From NCBI GenBank assembly GCA_035911095.1, contig JAMHWF010000125.1:35667-99666 (forward strand): a DNA stretch of 64,000 nt, read 5' to 3'. Below the pieces are notes generated by a model, which made no database searches, was not told the DNA's origin, and worked only from the letters and a program-made list of their open reading frames with translations. A program made the position numbers and the translations under genes. Below are positions 1 to 9,140 of this stretch, piece by piece. Source of the DNA: JAMHWF01 sp035911095. Lineage in GTDB: Bacteria > Pseudomonadota > Gammaproteobacteria > Burkholderiales > Burkholderiaceae_C. How positions within the stretch are numbered: the stretch's first letter is position 1; each line of letters begins with the position of its first letter.

Positions 1-64
1 CCAGCCGTTCGAAGAGTACGACGGCCTGCGCCCCGAAGGTCTGGCGCGAAAGTTTGCGATCTGA
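1..64 (+). CDS. C-terminal end of an unidentified protein (left edge)
   Basis: An open frame enters from the left edge (first full codon at 2) and ends with TGA at 62-64. The visible C-terminus ends in GLARKFAI. Codon choice, with mostly G or C in third positions, matches the neighbouring genes. Too little is visible to name a family, and I see no motif. It is transcribed toward the convergent tRNA-Leu gene. Confidence 0.5.
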   Translation, partial: QPFEEYDGLRPEGLARKFAI

Positions 65-150
65 GCCGCGGCCCCGGACCGGCGAAAGCGGCCCCGAGGC
101 CGGGTGCGCAGGGAAGACACCCACCGAGATGCGTCCGAGAAAGGCGCACA

Positions 151-187
151 CAAAAAACAAGAGGGCCGACACGCTGTGTCGGCCCTC
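151..187 (-). terminator. Intrinsic terminator of tRNA-Leu
   Basis: A perfect 12-bp stem (GAGGGCCGACAC at 161-172 pairing with 176-187) closes a 3-nt loop. Read on the minus strand it is followed by a T-rich tract (TTGTTTTTTG, about 160-151). It lies just past the 3' end of the tRNA-Leu gene, so it is a textbook Rho-independent terminator for that transcript. Confidence 0.9.
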
Positions 188-203
188 GATAATCGTCAAC
201 TTA

Positions 204-288
<85 letters not shown>

Positions 289-362
289 AGGTGACTAAAG
301 CCTTGGATTCTAGCATCAAGAACACTACCAACACGCCAGCGCCTGCATTGAGCGGCGCGCTG

Positions 363-2612
363 ATGAGCGAAGTCGAGGGCACCGTACAGGGCCATCGCGA
401 CGGGCACGGCTTCCTCGTGCGCGACGACCACGAAGCCGACATCTACCTCTCGCCGCAGGAGATGCGTGCGGTCCTGCACCGTGACCGCGTGCGCGTTCGC
501 GTCGTCCGCTACGACCGCAAGGGCCGTCCGGAAGGGCGGGTGCTCGACATCCTCGAGCGGCGCAACACGCCGATCATCGGCCGCCTGCTGCACGAGAACG
601 GCGTCTGGCTGATCGCGCCCGAGGACAAGCGCTACGCGCAGGACATCCTGATCCCGAAGAACGCGACGGCCAACGCCACGGCCGGGCAGGTGGTCGCCGT
701 CGAGCTGACCGAGACACCGTCGATGTACTCGCAGCCGGTCGGCCGCGTCACCGAGGTGCTGGGCGAGATCGACGATCCGGGCATGGAGATCGAGATCGCG
801 GTGCGCAAGTACGAGGTGCCGCACCGCTTCAGCCCCGAAGCGCTGGCCCAGGCGGCCGGCCTGCCCGACCGGATCCGCCCGGTGGATCGCCGCCACCGCA
901 TCAACCTCACCGACGTGCCGCTGGTGACGATCGACGGCGAGGATGCGCGCGACTTCGACGATGCGGTCTATTGCGAGCCGCACAAGCAGGGGCGCGGCAA
1001 GAGCGCCTTCAACGGCTGGCGCCTCGTCGTCGCGATCGCCGACGTGAGCCACTACGTGAAGCCGGGCGAGCCGATCGACGTCGACGCCTATGAGCGCGCG
1101 ACCTCGGTCTACTTTCCTCGCCGCGTGATTCCGATGCTGCCGGAGAAGCTGTCGAACGGTCTGTGCTCGCTGAACCCGAACGAGGACCGCCTCGCGATGG
1201 TCTGCGACATGCTCGTCAGCGCTGAAGGCGATCTGCATGCCTACCAGTTCTATCCATCGGTGATCTGCTCGCACGCGCGCTTCACCTACACCGAGGTCGC
1301 GGCGATCCTGGCCAACACGCGAGGCCCGGAGGCGGCGCGACGCAGCGAACTGGTGCCCCAGCTGGTGCACCTGCACGATGTCTTCCGCGCGCTGCTGAAG
1401 GCGCGCACCCGGCGTGGTGCGGTCGACTTCGAGACCGTCGAGACCCAGATCGTCTGCGACGAGAACGGCCGCATCGAAAAGATCGTGCCGCGCACCCGCA
1501 ACGATGCTCACCGGCTGATCGAGGAGGCGATGCTCGCCGCCAACGTCTGCTCGGCCGACTTCATCGCGCGCTCCAAGCACGCCTCGCTGTACCGGGTGCA
1601 CGAAGGCCCGACGCCCGAGAAGAAGACCTTGCTGCAGAACTACCTGAAGGCGCTCGGCCTCGGTCTCTCCATCGGCGACGACCCCAAGCCCTCCGAGTAC
1701 CAGCAGATCGCCGACGCGACCAAGGACCGGCCCGACGCGACGCAGATCCACTCGATGCTGCTGCGCTCGATGCAGCAGGCGATCTACACCGCGGTCAACA
1801 GCGGGCACTTCGGGCTTGCCTACGAGGCCTACACGCACTTCACCAGCCCGATCCGCCGTTATCCCGACCTGCTGGTGCACCGCGTGATCAAGGCCCTGTT
1901 GGCGGGCAAGCACTATCACCTGGCCGCCGGCCTGATCGAGGAAGCCTCGCGCAAGAAGGCGCCGACGCGGCGCGGCAAGCCGGCGGTCGCGGCGCCGGCC
2001 GAGGGGGCACGCGCAGTGACCGGCGAGACCCAGTTCTGGGACATCGTCGGCGCGCACTGCAGCGCTCACGAGCGGCGTGCCGACGAGGCGTCGCGCGACG
2101 TCGAGGCCTGGCTCAAGTGCCGCTACATGCGCGAGCACCTGGGCGAAGAGTTCGGCGGCACCGTCAGCGCGGTCGCGAGCTTCGGCCTGTTCGTCACGCT
2201 GGACGGCCTGTTCGTCGAGGGGCTGGTTCACATCACCGAGCTCGGCGGCGAGTACTTCCGCTTCGACGAAGTGCGCCAGGAACTGCGCGGCGAGCGCAGC
2301 GGCATCCGCTACGTGGTCGGCTCGCGCGTGCGCGTGCAGGTCAGCCGCGTCGACCTCGATGGCCGCAAGATCGATTTCCGACTCGTCCACGAAGGCGGGG
2401 AGGAGCGGCTGCTCGCGCGCGCCCAGCGCGAGAAGTTCAGCGAGCCGCGCGGCGAGCGCGACGGCGCCGCGACCGGATCGGCGAGCGACACGCTGGCCGC
2501 GCTGCAGCGCAGCGACCGCGCCACGAAGGCCGCCTCTCGCGGCAAGGGCGGCAAGTCATCGCGCAGCGGCGGCAAGAGCTCGAGCGGGCGCCCGGCGAGC
2601 AAGCGGCGCTGA
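363..2612 (+). CDS. rnr: Ribonuclease R
   Basis: 3'-5' exoribonuclease of the RNase II/RNB family, a cytoplasmic enzyme that degrades structured RNA and works in mRNA decay and rRNA quality control. Using ATG 363 (749 aa), an OB/cold-shock-like region opens the protein (EGTVQGHRDGHGF). The RNB catalytic domain follows, with IDGEDARDFDDAV near residues 190-202, where the aspartates bind Mg2+. A C-terminal S1 domain (GGTVSAVASFGLFV, about residues 600-670) and a Lys/Ser/Gly-rich tail end it. The N-terminal winged-helix region of E. coli RNase R is missing, as is common in betaproteobacteria. A TTG at 303 could extend the protein by 20 residues. An ATG at 261 lies inside the tRNA gene and is rejected. 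Confidence 0.95.
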   Translation: MSEVEGTVQGHRDGHGFLVRDDHEADIYLSPQEMRAVLHRDRVRVRVVRYDRKGRPEGRVLDILERRNTPIIGRLLHENGVWLIAPEDKRYAQDILIPKNATANATAGQVVAVELTETPSMYSQPVGRVTEVLGEIDDPGMEIEIAVRKYEVPHRFSPEALAQAAGLPDRIRPVDRRHRINLTDVPLVTIDGEDARDFDDAVYCEPHKQGRGKSAFNGWRLVVAIADVSHYVKPGEPIDVDAYERATSVYFPRRVIPMLPEKLSNGLCSLNPNEDRLAMVCDMLVSAEGDLHAYQFYPSVICSHARFTYTEVAAILANTRGPEAARRSELVPQLVHLHDVFRALLKARTRRGAVDFETVETQIVCDENGRIEKIVPRTRNDAHRLIEEAMLAANVCSADFIARSKHASLYRVHEGPTPEKKTLLQNYLKALGLGLSIGDDPKPSEYQQIADATKDRPDATQIHSMLLRSMQQAIYTAVNSGHFGLAYEAYTHFTSPIRRYPDLLVHRVIKALLAGKHYHLAAGLIEEASRKKAPTRRGKPAVAAPAEGARAVTGETQFWDIVGAHCSAHERRADEASRDVEAWLKCRYMREHLGEEFGGTVSAVASFGLFVTLDGLFVEGLVHITELGGEYFRFDEVRQELRGERSGIRYVVGSRVRVQVSRVDLDGRKIDFRLVHEGGEERLLARAQREKFSEPRGERDGAATGSASDTLAALQRSDRATKAASRGKGGKSSRSGGKSSSGRPASKRR

Positions 2613-2664
2613 TCCCGGGTCGCGAGTCCGCGCGCCGGCCGCGTCGGCCGCCGCGCGGCGCCCG

Positions 2665-4170
2665 TCAGCCGAGCGCGTGCAGGCGCTCGATCAGTGCCGA
2701 GGCGCGCAGCGGCGTAAGGGCGCCATGCGCGGCAAGCCCGTGCCGGTAGGTCGCCGCGAGCGCAACTGCGCGCGCCGCGTCGACATCTGACGCCTGCGCG
2801 CCGCCAGCCGCCCAGCGGCCTGCCAGCCAGCCCGCCAGCACGTCGCCGGTGCCGGCGGTGGCGAGCGCGGCATTGCCGGTCGGGTTGATCGAGGGCAGCC
2901 GCCCCGGTGCGGCGACGACGCTGCCCGAGCCCTTCAGCACGACGATGGCGCGCGTGCGCTCGCACAGTGCGGCCGTGGCGGCGAGTCGGTCGGCCTGCAC
3001 GGACGCGGCGCTCGTGCCGAGCAGGCGGGCCGCCTCGAGTGGATGCGGTGTCAGCACCGTCGTCAGGCCGCGCGCTGCGCGTGCGCCGAGCAGCGTGCCG
3101 AGCATCGGGTCGCCGGCCACGGCGTTCAAGGCATCGGCATCGAGCACGAGGCGCCCGGCGTTTGACAGTGCCGCCGGCAGCAGGGGCGCCACGGCATCGC
3201 CGCCACCGCATCCGCAGAGTAGGACGGTTCCGTGCGACCCGGCGCTCGAGCCTCCCGTAGGCGCGCGGTACATCAGCTCGGGCTGTTGCGGGTCGGGCAT
3301 GCGAAAGCCGGCATCCAGCACTCGCAGGTAGACGCGGCCCGCGCCCGCGGCCAGCGCCGCCCGCGCCGCGAGCAGCGCGGCCCCGGCCATGCCGGGCGCG
3401 CCGCCGATCACCTCGACGTCGCCGAAGCTGCCCTTGTGGCTCGCATGCGCGCGGGGCTGCGCGTCAAGCGGGTCCAGCGCATCGGCGAGCCAGGCGTCGG
3501 CGGAGGCCGCCTGGCCTTCGACGCCGATCGGATCGAACCAGAGCTCGCCCGCATGGTCGCGGCCGGCGCCGGTGAACAGTCCTGGCTTCAGACTCAGCAG
3601 TGCGAGTGTGTGCGAGGCGCGCACGGCGACCGGGCCGAGCACGGTGCCGGTCGCGACGTCGAGGCCCGAGGGCTGGTCGATCGCGAGCACGAGGCGGTGG
3701 CTGTCCGCCTGCAGCAGTGCCGCGGCCTCGGCCAACGCGCCGGCGGGCGCGCGGTTGCTTCCGAGGCCGAGCAAGGCGTCGACCTGCAGTGCCTCGTCGT
3801 CGAGCACGCCAGCCGCACCGACCCGGTCGATGATCGGAACGCCGGCCTCGCGCGCGCGCTGCAGCGAGGCCGCCGCGTCGGTCGGAAGCCGTCCTGCGTC
3901 GGCCAGCAGCACGACTTGTACACGGCGGCCGGCGCGTGCGAGCCACATCGCGGCCTCGAGCCCGTCGCCGCCGTTGTTGCCCGGGCCGCACCACAGCTGG
4001 ACCGACGGCGCGTGCGGCGCGATCGCCTGGGCCAGGCGCGCTATCGCCGCGCCGGCGCGCTGCATCAGCGTGTGCGGGGCGAGCGCCGCCTGCGCGGCCC
4101 GTTCGAGCGCCCGCGTCGCGACCGGCCCGAGCAGCGGCCAGGCGTTGCGGCTGCCGCTCACCCGCTGCAT
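2665..4170 (-). CDS. nnrDE: Bifunctional NAD(P)H-hydrate epimerase / ADP-dependent NAD(P)H-hydrate dehydratase
   Basis: Metabolite-repair enzyme for hydrated NADH/NADPH. The N-terminal YjeF_N half (about residues 1-215) epimerises R- and S-NAD(P)HX and shows the family's CGPGNNGGDGL motif. The C-terminal carbohydrate-kinase-like half dehydrates S-NAD(P)HX using ADP, with VLKGSGSVVAAP and the catalytic NPTGNAALATAGTGDVLAGW segment. The 501-aa length is normal for the fused YjeF form. It starts 13 bp after the DadA-like gene on the same strand, so the two are probably co-transcribed, and it converges on rnr. Confidence 0.93.
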   Translation of the reverse strand: MQRVSGSRNAWPLLGPVATRALERAAQAALAPHTLMQRAGAAIARLAQAIAPHAPSVQLWCGPGNNGGDGLEAAMWLARAGRRVQVVLLADAGRLPTDAAASLQRAREAGVPIIDRVGAAGVLDDEALQVDALLGLGSNRAPAGALAEAAALLQADSHRLVLAIDQPSGLDVATGTVLGPVAVRASHTLALLSLKPGLFTGAGRDHAGELWFDPIGVEGQAASADAWLADALDPLDAQPRAHASHKGSFGDVEVIGGAPGMAGAALLAARAALAAGAGRVYLRVLDAGFRMPDPQQPELMYRAPTGGSSAGSHGTVLLCGCGGGDAVAPLLPAALSNAGRLVLDADALNAVAGDPMLGTLLGARAARGLTTVLTPHPLEAARLLGTSAASVQADRLAATAALCERTRAIVVLKGSGSVVAAPGRLPSINPTGNAALATAGTGDVLAGWLAGRWAAGGAQASDVDAARAVALAATYRHGLAAHGALTPLRASALIERLHALG

Positions 4171-4183
4171 CGTCGGCCCCGCG

Positions 4184-5521
4184 TCACTCGAAGCGCGCGG
4201 CGCGGAACATGTCGAGCGCCACCTGCGGCGTGCGCCCGATGATCGCGTCGGCCAGCGCGCGCGCGCTGCCGCAGGCCAGTGCGCAGCCGAAGGCGCCGTG
4301 GCCGAGGTTCAGCCACAGGCCCGGCGCCGGCCCTGCCCCCAGCACCGGCAGGCCGTCGGGCAGGCTGGGCCGGGCGCCGGTCCAGCGCTGGATCTTCGAC
4401 TGGTCGACCGCGCCCGGAAACCAGGTGTCCAGTGCGCCGTACAGGCGCTCGTCGAAGCGCCGCTCGTCATCGGCATCGGGCCGGCGCGACGGCCCGGTGA
4501 GGAGGCCGCCGACGCCGACTCGCAGGCGCTGCCCCTGGCGGCCGATCGTCGCACCACTGCGTGCGTCGATGACGACGCCGCGCGGGCCCAGGTCGGGGTG
4601 GACGTCGAGCAGGCGGATCGGCGCCGTCACGCTCGCGCCCCAGACCGGCGCCATCGGCAGGCGCAGGCCGTGCCGGCGCAGCAGCGGTGGCCCGCCGAGC
4701 GCGGCGCAGACGACGACCTGCTCGAAGGCCTCAGTGCCGGCCTGGACGCTCGGCCGGGTAGCGAAGCGCGACGGCGCGCCGTCGAAGCCGTGTGCCGCTT
4801 CCAGTTCGGCCTCGGGTTCGACCTCGACGCCGGGCCGCTCGCCCGCCTGCAACGCCGTCACCCGCGCGCCGAAGCGGAACTCGACGCCGCGTCGCTGCGC
4901 AAGCCCCCGCAGCTGCTGCACGAACTGGCGGCAGTTCAGATGCTCGGCCTGCGGCAGGTGCACGCCGGCGCGCAGCGCAGGCTCGGTGTTGAGGCCGGGT
5001 TCGTGGCGACGGCATTGCGCGTCGTCGAAGAGCGAGAAGCTCGCGCCCAGCGCGTGCAGGGCCTTGAGCCAAGGGCGCGCTTCTTCGAGGTCGCGTTCAC
5101 CGGGCAGCAGCACCAGCGCGCCGTGCGTGCGCTCGGGCTCGAACTGCTCGTTCCTCAGGAGGTCCAGCAGGCGTTCGCGGGCGAGCGAGGCGAGCGGCGC
5201 GAGCGCGATCTGTGTCGGCACCAGCGCGGTCTCACCCGCGCGCCGCCAGCGACGCAGCCAGCCGCGGCCGGACACGTCGGAACGCGCGCCCAAATGAAAC
5301 GGCGCCTCGCGGTCGAAGGCCGAGGGCAGGGCGCCGCCCGGCAACCCGGGCCAGGCCGCCGGCGCGAGCGGGCCGGTGGCAAGCAGGCCCGAAGGGCCGA
5401 AGCTGGCCTCGGCCGCCACACTGTCGTGACGCTCGAAGACGGTCACCTCATGCCCGTCCTCGGCGAGCTCCCAGGCGGTCGTGACGCCGACGATCCCGGC
5501 GCCGATCACGGCGATGCGCAT
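4184..5521 (-). CDS. FAD-dependent oxidoreductase, D-amino acid dehydrogenase-like
   Basis: DadA-family flavoprotein of 445 aa. An N-terminal Rossmann motif (VIGAGIVGVTTAWEL) followed by an acidic strand end (FERHDS) binds FAD. The C-terminal block ARPSLPDGLPVLG...LNLGHGAFGCALACGSAR matches the DadA signature (GxRPxTPDGxPxxG, NxGHGxxGW), although tryptophan after GHGxxG is replaced by cysteine. Such enzymes oxidatively deaminate D-amino acids at the inner membrane and pass electrons to quinone. The exact substrate cannot be read from sequence. It lies between an amidase gene and nnrDE on the same strand. Stop 4184 and start 5521 are clear. Confidence 0.85.
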   Translation of the reverse strand: MRIAVIGAGIVGVTTAWELAEDGHEVTVFERHDSVAAEASFGPSGLLATGPLAPAAWPGLPGGALPSAFDREAPFHLGARSDVSGRGWLRRWRRAGETALVPTQIALAPLASLARERLLDLLRNEQFEPERTHGALVLLPGERDLEEARPWLKALHALGASFSLFDDAQCRRHEPGLNTEPALRAGVHLPQAEHLNCRQFVQQLRGLAQRRGVEFRFGARVTALQAGERPGVEVEPEAELEAAHGFDGAPSRFATRPSVQAGTEAFEQVVVCAALGGPPLLRRHGLRLPMAPVWGASVTAPIRLLDVHPDLGPRGVVIDARSGATIGRQGQRLRVGVGGLLTGPSRRPDADDERRFDERLYGALDTWFPGAVDQSKIQRWTGARPSLPDGLPVLGAGPAPGLWLNLGHGAFGCALACGSARALADAIIGRTPQVALDMFRAARFE

Positions 5522-5642
5522 CTCAGCGGCCCTCCGGTTGCCGCTGGCACGAACGGCCGGGCAAGTGGCGAGCGGAGGGCGCCGCGTGGCGTTCGGCCGC
5601 GTGGTGCCCTGCGGGCTGAAGCGTCGGTCGTGGCGTCATCGC

Positions 5643-7001
5643 TCAGCCCCGCGCGCGCAGCGCCTGCTCGACGGCCAGCGCGAGCTCGAGCAGGGCGTCG
5701 TCGCGCAGGGCCCCGGTCCACAGCATCAGGCCGACCGGCGCTTGACCTGGCACCTGGCAGGGGAGGCTGATCGCGCAGCCGTCGAGCAGGTTCACCACCG
5801 AGGGGTTGCGCAGCAGCAGCGCATTGGTCGCGAAGAACCGCTCGTCGCTGGCGACGAGCGGCTCGATCGCCGGCGCGAGCAGCGGCACCGTCGGGCTGAT
5901 CACTGCATCGACCTCGCGCAGGGCGGCCTCCATCTCGTCGATCCAGGCCCGTCGGGCGCGATGCAGCTCGGCGAGGTCGGCGGCGCTCATGCTCGCGCCA
6001 CGGCGGATGCGTGAGGCCACGCGCGGGTCGTAGCGCGCCTCGTCGCGCGCCAGGTGCTCACGGTGCCACTGCCAGGCCTCGGCGGCGGCGAAGCTGCCGA
6101 GCGCGTGCAGCCGCGCCAGTTTGGCGACCGGCAGCGGACGCTCGCTCAGCTGCGCGCCGGCTGCCGACAGCGTGTTCAAGGCCGCATCGAAGGCCGCGGC
6201 CACGGCCGGCTCGAGGCCCTCCTGCATCGTGTCGGCGGCGATCGCGAGGCGGCAGTCCGCCAGCGGCCGGCCGCGCAGCCTCACGGGCCGGTCGGCGAGC
6301 ACCTCGTGCACCAGGACCGCGTCGCGCACCGAGCGCGTGATCGCGCAAGCCGTGTCGAGTGTCGGCGACAGCGGCACCGTGCCGTCGAGCGGGGTCAGCC
6401 GCGCGGTGTTCTTGAAGCCGACCAGCCCGCAGAGCGCGGCCGGGATGCGGATCGAGCCGCCGGTGTCGGAGCCCAGTGCCGCCTGCGCCGCGCCGATCGC
6501 CACCGAGACTGCGCCCCCGCTGGTCGAGCCGCCGGGGATGCGCGGCACCGGATCGATCGCCGCCAGCGCAGCGTTGACCGGCGTGCCGTGGTGCGGGTTG
6601 AGGCCGACGCCGGAGAACGCGAACTCGGTCATGTTCGTGTGGCCGACGAGCACCGCGCCGGCGCGGCGCAGGCGTGCCACGCAGGCGGCATCGGCGGGTG
6701 CGGGGGGCGCATCGAGCACGACAGCGCCGGCGCTGGTCGGCTCGCCGGCGACGTCGAACAGCGCCTTCACGCTGACCGGCAGGCCGGCGAGCGGGAGGGC
6801 CGCCCGGCCGGCGTTGTGCAACCGGTCGGCGGTGTCGGCGGCGGCGGACGCGGATGGCTCGAAGAGGTTGAGGTAGACGTGCCTGCCCGCCTCGGAGCGG
6901 GCCCGCTCCAAGCTCCCCTGCAGCAGGCGTGTCGCATCGACTCGACCGGCGTGCAGGGACTGTGCCGTGGTCGTCAGGTCCGCGGGCTCGGCCTCTGGCA
7001 T
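5643..7001 (-). CDS. Amidase (amidase signature family, GatA-like)
   Basis: Cytoplasmic amide hydrolase of the amidase-signature family (452 aa). The Ser-cisSer-Lys triad is visible: lysine in LPVSVKALFDVAG, the cis-serine region GGSTSGGAVSVAIG and the nucleophile region GSDTGGSIRIPAALCG. It is not the GatA of the tRNA amidotransferase by context, since no gatB or gatC is adjacent. Its position upstream of the DadA-like gene suggests release of an amino or amide compound that is then oxidised, which is inference. The start codon abuts the -10 region of the divergent rpsB promoter. Confidence 0.85.
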   Translation of the reverse strand: MPEAEPADLTTTAQSLHAGRVDATRLLQGSLERARSEAGRHVYLNLFEPSASAAADTADRLHNAGRAALPLAGLPVSVKALFDVAGEPTSAGAVVLDAPPAPADAACVARLRRAGAVLVGHTNMTEFAFSGVGLNPHHGTPVNAALAAIDPVPRIPGGSTSGGAVSVAIGAAQAALGSDTGGSIRIPAALCGLVGFKNTARLTPLDGTVPLSPTLDTACAITRSVRDAVLVHEVLADRPVRLRGRPLADCRLAIAADTMQEGLEPAVAAAFDAALNTLSAAGAQLSERPLPVAKLARLHALGSFAAAEAWQWHREHLARDEARYDPRVASRIRRGASMSAADLAELHRARRAWIDEMEAALREVDAVISPTVPLLAPAIEPLVASDERFFATNALLLRNPSVVNLLDGCAISLPCQVPGQAPVGLMLWTGALRDDALLELALAVEQALRARG

Positions 7002-7007
7002 GGCTGT

Positions 7008-7202
7008 TATACTCGTCCGGTTTTGCCGAGGCTATGCCGATCCACGGTGATCCACGGCAGACCGCCGCTGCAAGGCGGCGAAATCCGCGAACCGGCTCTC
7101 TCAAGGTGCCGCAGTGCAAGTACCGGGAAACTGCTCCCGGCCGGGGTTTCCTCTCCCCGCTGCGATTCGAGCCGGATTCTAGAACCAACCTTCGGAGTTC
7201 CC
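7008..7202 (+). promoter_or_regulatory. rpsB promoter -10 element and structured 5' leader
   Basis: TATACT at 7008-7013 resembles a sigma-70 -10 box; no good -35 is visible. The following roughly 185-nt leader holds three stem-loops: 7062-7078 (CCGCC/GGCGG), 7123-7140 (CCGGGA/TCCCGG) and 7142-7159 (CGGGG/CCCCG). A direct repeat GATCCACGG (about 7039-7057) precedes them. In enterobacteria the rpsB leader is bound by S2 for autoregulation. A comparable role here is inference. Confidence 0.55.
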
Positions 7203-7949
7203 ATGTCCGTGACGATGCGTGAAATGCTGGAAGCCGGTGTCCATTTCGGGCACCAGACGCGCTTCTGGAATCCCAAGATGGCCCCGTACATCTACGGCCA
7301 TCGCAACAAGATCCACATCATCAACCTCGAGAAGACGCAGCCGCTCTTCCAGGATGCGATGAAGTTCGTGCGCCAGCTGGCGGCCCGCCGCGGCACGATC
7401 CTGATGGTCGGGACCAAGCGCCAGGCGCGCGAGGTGATCGCTCAGGAGGCGCAGCGCGCCGGCGTGCCCTACGTCGACCAGCGCTGGCTGGGCGGCATGC
7501 TGACCAACTTCAAGACGGTCAAGGGCTCGCTCAAGAAGCTGAAGGACATGCAGGCCCAGGTCGAGGCCGGCACCGAGCAGATGATCAAAAAGGAAGCGCT
7601 GATGTTCCAGCGCGAGCTGACCAAGCTCGAGAAGGACATCGGCGGGATCCAGGACATGACCGCGCTGCCCGATGCGATGTTCGTGATCGACGTCGGCTAC
7701 CACAAGATCGCGGTGCAGGAAGCGACCAAGCTCGGCATCCCGGTGATCGGCGTCGTCGACACCAACCACTCGCCCAACGGTATCGCCTACGTGATTCCCG
7801 GCAACGACGACTCCGCGAAGGCGGTTGCGCTGTATGCCCGTGCCGTGGCTGACGCGGTGCTCGAGGGCAAGGCAAACGCCGGCAACGAGGCAGCGCAGGC
7901 CGCTGCCACCGGCAGCGACGAGTTCGTCGAGGTCAGCGAGAACGCCTGA
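7203..7949 (+). CDS. rpsB: 30S ribosomal protein S2
   Basis: Ribosomal protein S2 (248 aa), which sits on the back of the 30S head-body junction and is needed for S1 binding. The opening MSVTMREMLEAGVHFGHQ, the RFWNPKMAPYIYG segment and VIDVGYHKIAVQEATKLGIPVIGVVDTN are the classical S2 signatures. The in-frame extension upstream to 6054 runs antisense to the amidase and is not coding. ATG 7203 is preceded by a GGAG-type site (CGGAG). The gene heads the rpsB-tsf-pyrH-frr cluster. Confidence 0.98.
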   Translation: MSVTMREMLEAGVHFGHQTRFWNPKMAPYIYGHRNKIHIINLEKTQPLFQDAMKFVRQLAARRGTILMVGTKRQAREVIAQEAQRAGVPYVDQRWLGGMLTNFKTVKGSLKKLKDMQAQVEAGTEQMIKKEALMFQRELTKLEKDIGGIQDMTALPDAMFVIDVGYHKIAVQEATKLGIPVIGVVDTNHSPNGIAYVIPGNDDSAKAVALYARAVADAVLEGKANAGNEAAQAAATGSDEFVEVSENA

Positions 7950-8032
7950 GCCGCAGAGGCTCGACCCGGCCGAGCGTCGCTGCGGCGCTTCCGGCCGTAC
8001 CCAGGTTCCGCTGCCACCAGACCCGCGCGGGG

Positions 8033-8052
8033 AGCCCGGCCCACGGGCTTTT
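8033..8052 (+). terminator. Attenuator-like terminator between rpsB and tsf
   Basis: Stem AGCCCG/CGGGCT (8033-8038 with 8044-8049), loop GCCCA, then a run of T to 8052. The shape is an intrinsic terminator of modest strength. Sitting between rpsB and tsf, it probably lowers read-through and sets the S2 to EF-Ts ratio. Confidence 0.55.
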
Positions 8053-8116
8053 CGCCTCGTTCGGGGCCGGCCGCTGCGCCGGCTCCGAACCGCACCCGAT
8101 TCCAGGAGAACTTCCG

Positions 8117-9037
8117 ATGCCCGCTATCACCGCCAGCATGGTCGCCGAGCTGCGCGCCCGCACCGACGCCCCGATGATGGAATGCAAGAAGGCGCTGACC
8201 GAGGCCGACGGCGACCTCGCCCGCGCCGAAGAACTGCTGCGCGTCAAGCTTGGCAACAAGGCCAGCAAGGCCGCTTCGCGCGTCACCGCGGAGGGCGTTG
8301 TCGCCGCGGCGATCGACGGCACGGTCGGCGCGATCGTCGAGATCAACTGCGAGACCGATTTCGTCTCGAAGAACGAGTCCTTCCTCGCCTTCGCCAACGC
8401 GGTGGCGCGCCTGATCGCCGAGAAGAACCCGGCTGACGTGGCCGCCCTTGGTGCGCTGTCCTACGAGCAGGACGGCTTCGGTCCGACGGTCGAGGACGTG
8501 CGCAAGGGCCTGATCGGCAAGATCGGCGAGAACATGTCGATCCGCCGCTTCCGCCGCTTCTCCGGTGAGGCCAAGCTCGCGAGCTACCTGCACGGCACGC
8601 GCATCGGCGTGGTCGTCGAGTACGTCGGCGACGACGTCGCAGCCAAGGACGTCGCGATGCACGTCGCGGCGATGAAGCCGGTCTCGCTGGCGTCGAGCGA
8701 CGTGCCTGTCGAGCTGGTCGACAAGGAACGCAAGATCGCCGCCGAGAAGGCCGCCGAAGACGCGGAAAAGGCCAAGGCCGAGGGGAAGCCGGTGCAGTCG
8801 GCCGAGATCGTGGCCAAGCGGGTCGAAGGCTCGGTGCAGAAGTTCCTGAAGGAGGTCTCGCTCCTCAACCAAGCCTTCGTCAAGAACGACAAGCAGACCG
8901 TCGAGGCGATGCTGAAGGCGGCCGGCACCACGGTGAAGGGCTTCACCCTGTACGTCGTGGGCGAGGGCATCGAGAAGAAGACCGACGATTTCGCGGCCGA
9001 GGTCGCGGCCCAGGTGGCGGCCGCCAAGGGCAGCTGA
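8117..9037 (+). CDS. tsf: Elongation factor Ts
   Basis: Guanine-nucleotide exchange factor for EF-Tu (306 aa). The N-terminal UBA-like module (MPAITASMVAELRARTDAPMM, with MECKKALTEADGD) and the TDFVSKNESF motif, which inserts near the EF-Tu Mg2+ site, are intact. Residues about 180-230 form a charged helix (KERKIAAEKAAEDAEKAKAEG), followed by the C-terminal module ending VAAAKGS. A GGAGA ribosome-binding site lies at about 8104-8108. It follows rpsB after 167 bp containing an attenuator-like hairpin. Confidence 0.98.
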   Translation: MPAITASMVAELRARTDAPMMECKKALTEADGDLARAEELLRVKLGNKASKAASRVTAEGVVAAAIDGTVGAIVEINCETDFVSKNESFLAFANAVARLIAEKNPADVAALGALSYEQDGFGPTVEDVRKGLIGKIGENMSIRRFRRFSGEAKLASYLHGTRIGVVVEYVGDDVAAKDVAMHVAAMKPVSLASSDVPVELVDKERKIAAEKAAEDAEKAKAEGKPVQSAEIVAKRVEGSVQKFLKEVSLLNQAFVKNDKQTVEAMLKAAGTTVKGFTLYVVGEGIEKKTDDFAAEVAAQVAAAKGS

Positions 9038-9043
9038 CCGGAA

Positions 9044-9069
9044 GCGCGCGACGCAGGCTCGTCGCGCGC
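9044..9069 (+). terminator. GC-rich hairpin after tsf
   Basis: A perfect 10-bp stem (GCGCGCGACG/CGTCGCGCGC) with a 6-nt loop starts 7 bp past the tsf stop codon. No T run follows, so it may only pause or protect the mRNA 3' end. A weak -10-like TACACT at 9079-9084 follows and could give pyrH its own promoter. Confidence 0.45.
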
Positions 9070-9140
9070 GCCTTCGCCTACACTGCGCCACCGCCATGGA
9101 CGGCGCGCCGCGCCGCCCCGGCTTCCCCCCAACGCAACGA

